Position numbers and translations under genes: made by a program. A stretch of DNA of 8,057 nucleotides, taken from positions 1-8,057 of the forward strand of contig JAVCCI010000061.1 of NCBI GenBank assembly GCA_030765555.1, written 5' to 3'. Of this stretch, positions 1 to 5,533 are shown piece after piece (position 1 is the stretch's first letter; each line of letters opens with the position of its first letter). The notes under the pieces were generated by a model. The model was not told the origin of the DNA, made no database searches, and saw only the letters and a program-made list of their open reading frames with translations. This stretch comes from Candidatus Kappaea frigidicola. GTDB lineage: Bacteria > Omnitrophota > Gorgyraeia > JAGLLT01.

Positions 1-59
1 GGTTCTTCGGTTGATATAAGCATCGCTTCAATGACTGCCTTAATTTCTGATCTTTCCAT
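1..59 (-). CDS. scpB: Segregation and condensation protein B, N-terminal fragment (cut by window edge)
   Basis: Only the first 19 codons plus two bases are inside the window. The reading frame opens at an ATG (59-57) two bases after the scpA stop codon and begins MERSEIKAVIEAMLISTEE. This resembles the start of ScpB, where a short helix with an I-E-A-hydrophobic-L pattern followed by S-x-E-E/P opens the first winged-helix domain. ScpB dimers bind the ScpA kleisin and help load and regulate the SMC condensin on DNA. Identification leans on position: scpB commonly follows scpA directly. The best Shine-Dalgarno-like stretch, AAGGAG at 80-75 inside the end of scpA, lies 15 bases before the ATG, which is long. 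The frame shows no better start codon, so translation may rely on coupling to scpA. Confidence 0.8.
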   Translation of the reverse strand, partial: MERSEIKAVIEAMLISTEE

Positions 60-61
60 TT

Positions 62-814
62 TTACGTGTATGTACTCCTTACCTGAGGTTGAATTTGTTT
101 AGTATTTCTCATTACACTAATAGAACCAAAAGGCTCTTTTTGTATAGCCATTATCTCTTTTAACCTAATTAACTCCAGTATGGCTAAAAAAGTTACTATT
201 ATCTCTATCTTATTCTTTGATTTCTTAAATAAACTATCTACTTGAATCTTATTATTTTCAGTCAACGAATGCAAAAGTTCATGTATTTTTTCAGAAACTG
301 TAAATTCATCCTTGATGATTTCCCTGAATTTATCCTTAGATACCCTTGTTAAAACAGTTGAAAAAGCAGATATTAAATCAAAGACACTTGCCTCAAAATA
401 TATTTCACCCTGTGCATCGGTGTATTTTTTAATTTCTTTTGGAGATCTGGCAAAAACATCCTTTTGCTTTAATTCCCTTTCCTCCAAGTGACTAGCAGCT
501 TCCTTAAATTTTTGATATTCTAATAGTCGCTTAACTAATTCAGCCCGCGGATCTTCCTCTTCTACATCTTCTTCTTCAGCTTCCTCTTGCGGAAGCAACA
601 TTTTCGACTTAATATGCATCAAAGTAGCTGCCATTACAATATATTCACCGGCAATATTCAAATCCATATTTCTCAAAACATCAATATATTCAAGATATTG
701 TTTAGTAATTGCAGCTATAGGAATATTATATATATCAAGCTCACTTTTTCTTATTAGAAAAAGCAATAAATCAAGAGGCCCTTCAAATATCTCCAATTTT
801 ACTTTATATGCCAT
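62..814 (-). CDS. scpA: Segregation and condensation protein A (kleisin subunit of SMC-ScpAB)
   Basis: ScpA is the kleisin that bridges the SMC ATPase heads and, with ScpB, forms the bacterial condensin that compacts and segregates the chromosome. The 250-residue length is normal. The N-terminus (residues 3-45) carries the family signature FEGPLDLLL followed by a helix and the IPIAAITKQYLEY stretch, the part that contacts the SMC neck. Residues 52-75 (NIAGEYIVMAATLMHIKSKMLLP) continue the N-terminal helical domain. An acidic linker at 77-90 follows, then a helical middle region. The C-terminus (about 175-235, with IVTFLAILELIRL) looks like the winged helix that binds the SMC cap. The start ATG has AAAGGA 7 bases upstream and lies 4 bases after the trpS stop, and scpB begins 2 bases after its own stop. 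The three genes are therefore almost certainly co-transcribed. Confidence 0.95.
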   Translation of the reverse strand: MAYKVKLEIFEGPLDLLLFLIRKSELDIYNIPIAAITKQYLEYIDVLRNMDLNIAGEYIVMAATLMHIKSKMLLPQEEAEEEDVEEEDPRAELVKRLLEYQKFKEAASHLEERELKQKDVFARSPKEIKKYTDAQGEIYFEASVFDLISAFSTVLTRVSKDKFREIIKDEFTVSEKIHELLHSLTENNKIQVDSLFKKSKNKIEIIVTFLAILELIRLKEIMAIQKEPFGSISVMRNTKQIQPQVRSTYT

Positions 815-818
815 GCAC

Positions 819-1826
819 TTATCCTTTGAAATAATTAATCTTCATGGCCGCGCGAACTTCTTCAAGCGTGGATACAGCAATTTTTCTAGCTTTTTTTGTA
901 CCTTCAATTAATATTTCATCAATCTTCTTTGGGGCTTCTTCATAAACTCTTCTCTTATCCCTTATAGGATTCAAAAATTCATTTAAAACAGCTGAAAGCT
1001 TCCTTTTACATTCAACACATCCAAGCTCACCAGACACACAATCTTCCTTTATCTGCTCAATCATATCAGTATCATTATTAAAAGCCTTATGATACATATG
1101 CACGGGGCATTTATCTGGATGACCTTTATCGCTAAGTTTAATTTTTGCAGGATCTGTAAACATCTTTGAAACCTTAGAAATTATTTCTTCACTCGAATCA
1201 GAAAGATATATAACATTTCCCAAGCTCTTACTCATTTTATTTTGCCCATCAGTTCCCATTAAACGACCCACAGTTCCCACCATTGCCTTAGGCTCAACCA
1301 AAACATCACCATAGAGCCTATTAAACTTTCTAACAATTTCTCTAGTCTGCTCAATAATAGGTAATTGATCTTCCCCTACAGGAACTAAATTAGCTTTAAA
1401 AACTGTTATATCAGCTGCTTGAGATATTGGATAACCCAAAAAGCCATACATAACATTGTCCTTCAAGTTCAGAACTTTAATTTCTTGCTTTATTGTGGGG
1501 TTGCGTTCCAAGCTTGCAACTGTAGTAAACATTGAAAAATAAATAGTCAACTCAGTTATTTCTGGAATCATAGATTGGACAACGATTGTAGCCACATCAG
1601 GATTGATGCCACAGGCCAAATTATCCACAGCTACTTGACGCACATCATTAGAAAGCTTATCAGGATGGTCAAAATTAGTAGTCAAAGCTTGAACATCTGC
1701 AATCAAGACATACTCATCATACTCATTTTGAAGTTTAACTCGGTTAGATAAAGAACCTACAAAATGACCCAAGTGCAATCTTCCAGTGGGCCTGTCTCCA
1801 GTAAGAATTCTTTTTTTCTTATTCAT
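819..1826 (-). CDS. trpS: Tryptophan--tRNA ligase with a probable [4Fe-4S] cysteine motif
   Basis: This class I aminoacyl-tRNA synthetase charges tRNA-Trp with tryptophan in the cytoplasm. The ATP-binding HIGH motif appears as HLGH at residues 18-21, after TGDRPTGR. KMSKS is at 197-201, and the family pattern V-G-E-D-Q at 150-154 lies between them. The length of 335 residues is normal. In the C-terminal half, cysteines 240, 263, 270 and 273 have the spacing C-x22-C-x6-C-x2-C, which matches the pattern I recall for the [4Fe-4S] cluster of the Thermotoga maritima enzyme near its anticodon-binding region. The motif is seen directly; cluster binding is inferred. The gene starts 22 bases after the infB stop, and those bases contain no purine-rich Shine-Dalgarno. 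The ATG is the only plausible start, since the catalytic TG-xPTG motif begins at residue 9. No T-box or trp leader is visible. Confidence 0.96.
   Translation of the reverse strand: MNKKKRILTGDRPTGRLHLGHFVGSLSNRVKLQNEYDEYVLIADVQALTTNFDHPDKLSNDVRQVAVDNLACGINPDVATIVVQSMIPEITELTIYFSMFTTVASLERNPTIKQEIKVLNLKDNVMYGFLGYPISQAADITVFKANLVPVGEDQLPIIEQTREIVRKFNRLYGDVLVEPKAMVGTVGRLMGTDGQNKMSKSLGNVIYLSDSSEEIISKVSKMFTDPAKIKLSDKGHPDKCPVHMYHKAFNNDTDMIEQIKEDCVSGELGCVECKRKLSAVLNEFLNPIRDKRRVYEEAPKKIDEILIEGTKKARKIAVSTLEEVRAAMKINYFKG
822..827 (-). promoter_or_regulatory. Shine-Dalgarno site of scpA
   Basis: AAAGGA reads on the minus strand 7 bases before the scpA ATG. It lies inside the last codons of trpS, so scpA ribosomes load while trpS is being finished. 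It supports the ATG at 814 as the start. Confidence 0.75.
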
Positions 1827-1848
1827 TTTAATTATATATGTTAAAAAT

Positions 1849-3807
1849 TTATAAAGTTTTCTTGATTTTTTCTACACTATAAACTTCGATAAAATCACTA
1901 TTCTTAATATTATTAAAACTCCTGAATCCAATACCACATTCAAAGCCTTCTTTTACTTCCTTAGCATCTTCTTTAAATCGCTTAAGCGAATCAATTGTTC
2001 CGGTAAATATAATTTCATCTTCTCTGAGAACCTTTGCCTCCATGCCCCTCTTCACAGATCCCTTTGTAACCATACAACCGGCAATCGTTCCCACTTTAGA
2101 AACTTTGAAAACTTGGCGCACTTCAGCTCTACCAACCAATGTTCTTTTAACATGAGGCTCCAGCAAGCCCTCCATCGCTGCCCGCACATCAGAGATAGCT
2201 TCATAAATAACACTATAGAGTTTAATTTCAACACTTTTATCTTTAGCAATCTCACTTGCCTTTTGTTCTTTTCCAATACCAAATCCAATAATTACAGATT
2301 TAGTTACAATAGCCAACATCACGTCAGATTCATTAATGTTTCCTACACCCTTATGAACTATATTTAATTCAACTTCATCACTTATTATTTTATCCAATGA
2401 AGCGCGTAACGCCTCAAGCGATCCTTGTACATCAGTTTTAATTATTATGTTTAATGTTTTAATTTCACCCTTTTGGATTTCCTTAGATATATCCTCTAAA
2501 GTTAGGGCCTTGCTTTTGGGTAATAAATCTTTTTCCCTTTTTAAATGTCTTCTTTTTTCGATAATTGCTCTTGCTTTTTGCTCATCATCTACAGCATAAA
2601 AAGCATCCCCCGCCTCAGGCACTCCCGATAAACCTAATAATTCTACAGGAGTTGAAGGACCAGCAGTTTTCAGGCGCTTGCCGTTATCATTAATCATTGC
2701 CTTAATTCGAGCACAATGAAGACCAGTGACAATTACATCTTGAAGTTTCAATGTACCATCAGAAACTAAAACCGTAGCCATTACACCGCTTCCTTTAGAT
2801 AACTTCGCTTCAATAACTGTTCCGCTGGCAAACTTCTCAGGGTTCGCTTTAAGTTCCATCATTTCAGACTGCAGCAAAACCATTTCTAGTAAGTGATCTA
2901 TATTTTCTCCTGTCTTAGCTGAAACATTAACAGTTATTGTATGTCCACCCCAATCTTCAGGAGTCAAATCCAAATCTTGTAATTGTGTCATCACCTTATC
3001 AATATTAACATTTGGCTTATCAACTTTATTAATAGCTACTATTATCGGCACTTTGGCCGCTTTTGCATGATCGATGGCTTCAATTGTTTGCGGCATTATG
3101 CCGTCATCAGCAGCCACCACTAAAATTACTATATCCGTTACATGGGCTCCCCTAGATCTCATAGCAGTAAAAGCTTCATGACCAGGAGTATCTAGGAAGC
3201 AAATCTTATGATTATTATAAGCTACTTCATAAGCACCTATATGTTGTGTTATTCCACCAGCTTCCCCGTCCACTACTTTGCTATTCCTTATAGAATCCAA
3301 TAGTAAAGTTTTACCATGATCAACATGCCCCATTAACGTAACTACAGGTCCTCTCGCAACTGATTTATTATCATTAGGAGATTCTTTATGCAATTGCATT
3401 AACTCTTCTTCATCAGAAAGCCTCTCCTGAAGATCCACTTTGTAATCAGTAGCTACTAATTGACAAACATCTTTCTCTAGCGATTGATTAATATTAGCAA
3501 ATATGTTTTTTTTCATTAGATAAGCTATTAATTCATTGGGCTTTACTTGAAGCTTAATGGCAAGATCCTTAACGCTTAGCGGAAACATAACTTCAATAAC
3601 ACGATGATCTTTCTTTTTCTCTTTCTCTTTTTCTTCCTTTTTCTTATCAGATAAATCTTTTAATTCGTGTCTTAGTATCTCTGCTGTTTCCTCATCAACA
3701 ACACTCATGTGACCTTTAACTTCTATTTTAAGCTCTTTAAGCTTACCAATAAGTTCTTTACTGGAGAAACCCAACTCTTTAGCTAATTTAAAAACACGTA
3801 TACTCAT
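1849..3807 (-). CDS. infB: Translation initiation factor IF-2, short form with two IF2_N modules
   Basis: IF2 is the GTPase that places initiator fMet-tRNA on the 30S subunit and promotes 50S joining. All G motifs are intact: G1 GHVDHGKT (160-167), the switch region GGITQHIGAYEV (184-195), G3 DTPGH (206-210), G4 NKVD (260-263) and G5 SAK (296-298). After the G domain come a beta barrel (about 325-410), domain III (about 450-545) and the fMet-tRNA-binding C2 barrel ending with GFECGIGF (621-628). The N-terminus has two IF2_N-like helical modules (about 1-50 and 74-125), joined by a lysine/glutamate-rich linker of about 20 residues. At 652 residues the protein is compact compared with the roughly 890 of E. 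coli. The start lies 4 bases after the nusA stop. AAAGGA at 3827-3822 is 14 bases upstream, longer than usual, so coupling to nusA translation is likely. Confidence 0.97.
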   Translation of the reverse strand: MSIRVFKLAKELGFSSKELIGKLKELKIEVKGHMSVVDEETAEILRHELKDLSDKKKEEKEKEKKKDHRVIEVMFPLSVKDLAIKLQVKPNELIAYLMKKNIFANINQSLEKDVCQLVATDYKVDLQERLSDEEELMQLHKESPNDNKSVARGPVVTLMGHVDHGKTLLLDSIRNSKVVDGEAGGITQHIGAYEVAYNNHKICFLDTPGHEAFTAMRSRGAHVTDIVILVVAADDGIMPQTIEAIDHAKAAKVPIIVAINKVDKPNVNIDKVMTQLQDLDLTPEDWGGHTITVNVSAKTGENIDHLLEMVLLQSEMMELKANPEKFASGTVIEAKLSKGSGVMATVLVSDGTLKLQDVIVTGLHCARIKAMINDNGKRLKTAGPSTPVELLGLSGVPEAGDAFYAVDDEQKARAIIEKRRHLKREKDLLPKSKALTLEDISKEIQKGEIKTLNIIIKTDVQGSLEALRASLDKIISDEVELNIVHKGVGNINESDVMLAIVTKSVIIGFGIGKEQKASEIAKDKSVEIKLYSVIYEAISDVRAAMEGLLEPHVKRTLVGRAEVRQVFKVSKVGTIAGCMVTKGSVKRGMEAKVLREDEIIFTGTIDSLKRFKEDAKEVKEGFECGIGFRSFNNIKNSDFIEVYSVEKIKKTL

Positions 3808-3811
3808 AAAT

Positions 3812-4969
3812 TTAACTGACTTCCTTTGCTTTGGTTATAATTTTCTCTGCTGTTTTCACTCCAATTCCAGGTACTTTAACCAAATCACTCAAGCTTACCT
3901 CAGCAATTTTATCTAAAGTATCATAGCCAGCTTCCAGAAGAGCTTCCGCTGTTTTTTTACCAACGCCCTCTAATTGACTTACGCCTGACTTCTCAGGCTT
4001 CTTAGATTTCTTTTCAGTTTTTGATGCCTTTGAAACTTCACTGGCACTCTTAATATTCAAATTAAATCCTACTAATTTAGAGGCGAGTCTTACATTTTGA
4101 CCATGTTTACCTATAGCTAAAGATAGTTGATCATCATTAACTAATACTAAGGCTCCACCATCTTTTTCATTAACTTGAATTTCCATTATTTCAGCCGGTG
4201 ATAAAGCATTTTTAATAAATTCTTTTAAATCAGTGCTGTATTTAACAATATCAACTTTCTCACCTTCGAGCTCACCCACTACATTTTTAACTCTAGAACC
4301 ACGAACACCAACACAAGCTCCCTGGCTATCCACCCTATCATCATGCGATAACACAGCCACCTTTGTTCGCTCTCCAGGTTCTCTGGCAATCTTCTTTATT
4401 TCGACAATATGCTCATATATCTCTGGAACTTCTAATTCAAATAATTTTTTTACAAATTCAGGGTTGGTCCTTGATAAAATAATCCTTGGCCCTCTACTAC
4501 TTTGCTCAACTTCTTCCACATAAGCCCTTATTCTCTGACCCTGACCATAATTCTCTTTAGGAACTTGAAACTTTCTCAAGATAATTCCTTCAGCTTTACC
4601 AATATTAATAATTAATCCACCCTTCTCAAAGCGGTATATGGTACCACTTACAATCTCTCCCACCTTATCTTTGAATTCTTCAAAAATAACATTTCGTTCG
4701 GCCTCACGTATTTTTTGAATAATAACTTGCTTAGCAGTTTGAGCAGCAATACGTCCAAATTCTTCAGATTTAATCAGTGTATCACCTGAAAAAACTTTTA
4801 TATCACCAGTTTCTGCATCAAATTTAACAGATAACTCACCCTCTTTACCTTTAATAGTCTTCTTTGCAGCAGACAAAAGAGCTGACTCTAGAGCCTGGAT
4901 AAGAACCTCTCTCTCGATTCCCTTTTCTCGCTCCATATGATCTAAAATACCTAATAATTCACCTTTCAT
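3812..4969 (-). CDS. nusA: Transcription termination/antitermination factor NusA with C-terminal tandem helix-hairpin-helix
   Basis: NusA binds RNA polymerase near the RNA exit channel, promotes pausing and intrinsic termination, and takes part in antitermination complexes. Domains run in the usual order: an RNAP-binding N-terminal domain (1-100, opening with ELLGILDHMEREKGI), an S1 domain (about 104-168), KH1 with GVRG at 221-224 inside GACVGVRGSRVKNVV, and KH2 with GKHG at 287-290. A lysine/serine-rich linker (310-329) leads to a tail with two helix-hairpin-helix units, GVGKKTAEALL (335-345) and GIGVKTAEKII (368-378). This tail occupies the place of the acidic repeats of E. coli NusA. The protein has 385 residues. 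The start ATG has AGGA 7 bases upstream and lies 15 bases after the rimP stop. Because the operon leader contains a terminator-like hairpin, NusA may affect its own expression (inference). Confidence 0.97.
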   Translation of the reverse strand: MKGELLGILDHMEREKGIEREVLIQALESALLSAAKKTIKGKEGELSVKFDAETGDIKVFSGDTLIKSEEFGRIAAQTAKQVIIQKIREAERNVIFEEFKDKVGEIVSGTIYRFEKGGLIINIGKAEGIILRKFQVPKENYGQGQRIRAYVEEVEQSSRGPRIILSRTNPEFVKKLFELEVPEIYEHIVEIKKIAREPGERTKVAVLSHDDRVDSQGACVGVRGSRVKNVVGELEGEKVDIVKYSTDLKEFIKNALSPAEIMEIQVNEKDGGALVLVNDDQLSLAIGKHGQNVRLASKLVGFNLNIKSASEVSKASKTEKKSKKPEKSGVSQLEGVGKKTAEALLEAGYDTLDKIAEVSLSDLVKVPGIGVKTAEKIITKAKEVS

Positions 4970-4974
4970 TGCTT

Positions 4975-4982
4975 CTTCCTCT
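4975..4982 (-). promoter_or_regulatory. Shine-Dalgarno site of nusA
   Basis: AGAGGAAG lies in and just after the rimP stop region, with its AGGA core 7 bases before the nusA ATG. It is one of the few well-placed sites in this operon and fixes the start at 4969. By contrast, rimP and trpS have no recognisable site. Confidence 0.75.
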
Positions 4983-4984
4983 TA

Positions 4985-5446
4985 TTATATCTTAATTTTT
5001 TGTTTTGCTTTTTTTATGCTTAAATATTTAATATTTTCTTTATTATCTTTCAAATTAATTGAAAGAAAATCCTTAGCTGCCTCCTCTATAATTCCTTCAA
5101 TTTTCTCAATATGATTACCCCCTGTATCATAGGTCAAAATTACTTCCTTGCCTAAGACCCTTTTAAAATCTAACTGGGTTTTAAGCAATCTATCCAATCC
5201 AGGAGATGCTACTTCCAACGTATAACCTTGAGCAAATAATCCTTTCGCATCAATCTCTCGCTCAATTACCCTACTTATTGAAGCACATTCAGCTATCGAA
5301 ATCCCCTCTGGTTTATCAACCAAAAAACGAATCATCATAGTCCGATTCTGGGGCCTAACGTCACAATGAATAAGTACTGCTTTTGCTTCGTTTATAGGTT
5401 CCCGAGCTATCTCTTTAAGTTCTTTTTTTATTTCGTCTTTATACAT
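4985..5446 (-). CDS. rimP: Ribosome maturation factor RimP
   Basis: RimP is a small cytoplasmic factor needed for maturation of the 30S ribosomal subunit. The 153-residue length is typical. The diagnostic segment YTLEVASPGLDRLLKTQLDF is at about residues 75-94, linking the alpha/beta N-terminal domain to the SH3-like C-terminal barrel. The barrel starts near GKEVILTYD (99-107), and the protein ends in a lysine-rich tail. RimP is the usual first gene before nusA-infB, and nusA follows after 15 bases. The ATG at 5446 is the first in frame and gives the expected N-terminus. There is no Shine-Dalgarno before it: the preceding bases are the U tract of a terminator-like hairpin followed by ATTGAACA. 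Initiation would therefore be close to that structure, leaving room for control at both the transcriptional and translational level. Confidence 0.95.
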   Translation of the reverse strand: MYKDEIKKELKEIAREPINEAKAVLIHCDVRPQNRTMMIRFLVDKPEGISIAECASISRVIEREIDAKGLFAQGYTLEVASPGLDRLLKTQLDFKRVLGKEVILTYDTGGNHIEKIEGIIEEAAKDFLSINLKDNKENIKYLSIKKAKQKIKI

Positions 5447-5454
5447 TGTTCAAT

Positions 5455-5479
5455 AAAAAAAGTGGGCAAAACCCACTTT
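5455..5479 (-). terminator. Intrinsic terminator-like hairpin between proS and rimP (possible attenuator)
   Basis: Read on the minus strand, AAAGTGGG (5479-5472), a 5-base loop TTTTG (5471-5467) and CCCACTTT (5466-5459) form a perfect 8-bp stem. A run of seven T (5461-5455) overlaps its end. This is the classic intrinsic-terminator layout. On the plus strand the hairpin is followed by TTTCGTTTAAA, a poor U tract, so the signal is directional. It lies 42 bases past the proS stop and ends only 8 bases before the rimP ATG. It can end the ispG-proS transcript, but every message covering the rimP start must also cross it, so read-through or regulated termination is required. Confidence 0.85.
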
Positions 5480-5482
5480 CGT

Positions 5483-5496
5483 TTAAATACATTTAA
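5483..5496 (-). repeat. AT-only inverted repeat near the predicted transcription start
   Basis: TTAAAT and ATTTAA flank a 2-base GT centre, just downstream of the predicted -10 box and directly before the terminator-like hairpin. It could be an operator half-site pair or a weak hairpin. Palindromes made only of A and T are common by chance in sequence this AT-rich, so no function is claimed. Confidence 0.3.
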
Positions 5497-5504
5497 GTAT
5501 AATC

Positions 5505-5533
5505 AGTATACAAAATAGGTTTTACATTGTCAA
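5505..5533 (-). promoter_or_regulatory. Predicted sigma-70-type promoter for the rimP-nusA-infB operon
   Basis: On the minus strand TTGACA (5533-5528) matches the -35 consensus exactly. After a 17-base spacer, TATACT (5510-5505) differs from the -10 consensus TATAAT at one base. The -35 box lies inside the last Leu-Thr codons of proS. The expected start of transcription is near 5498, giving a leader of about 50 bases before the rimP ATG with the terminator-like hairpin in its middle. A second TATACT at 5501-5496 lacks a good -35 box. This is a sequence prediction only; the consensus match and spacing are unusually good. Confidence 0.7.

Noticed and set aside
2052..2367. Short open frames of about 80 codons on both strands inside infB (2052-2288 minus, 2113-2367 plus).
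   Set aside because: They lie wholly within the conserved C-terminal coding region of IF2, have no recognisable protein features and look like shadows of the true frame.
3506..3513. Run of eight A on the coding strand in infB (also a seven-A run at the start of trpS, 1811-1817), possible slippage or phase-variation site.
   Set aside because: Both encode lysines in intact, full-length proteins, and such runs are expected in AT-rich coding sequence.
3610..3650. Repetitive CTTTTT/CTCTTT pyrimidine tract on the plus strand, possible microsatellite.
   Set aside because: It simply encodes the Lys/Glu linker between the two IF2_N modules, and the repeat units are irregular.
4233..4523. Plus-strand open frame of 96 codons within nusA.
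   Set aside because: It is antisense to the conserved S1/KH region of NusA, its translation is low-complexity Ser/Thr/Leu-rich, and it shows no family features.
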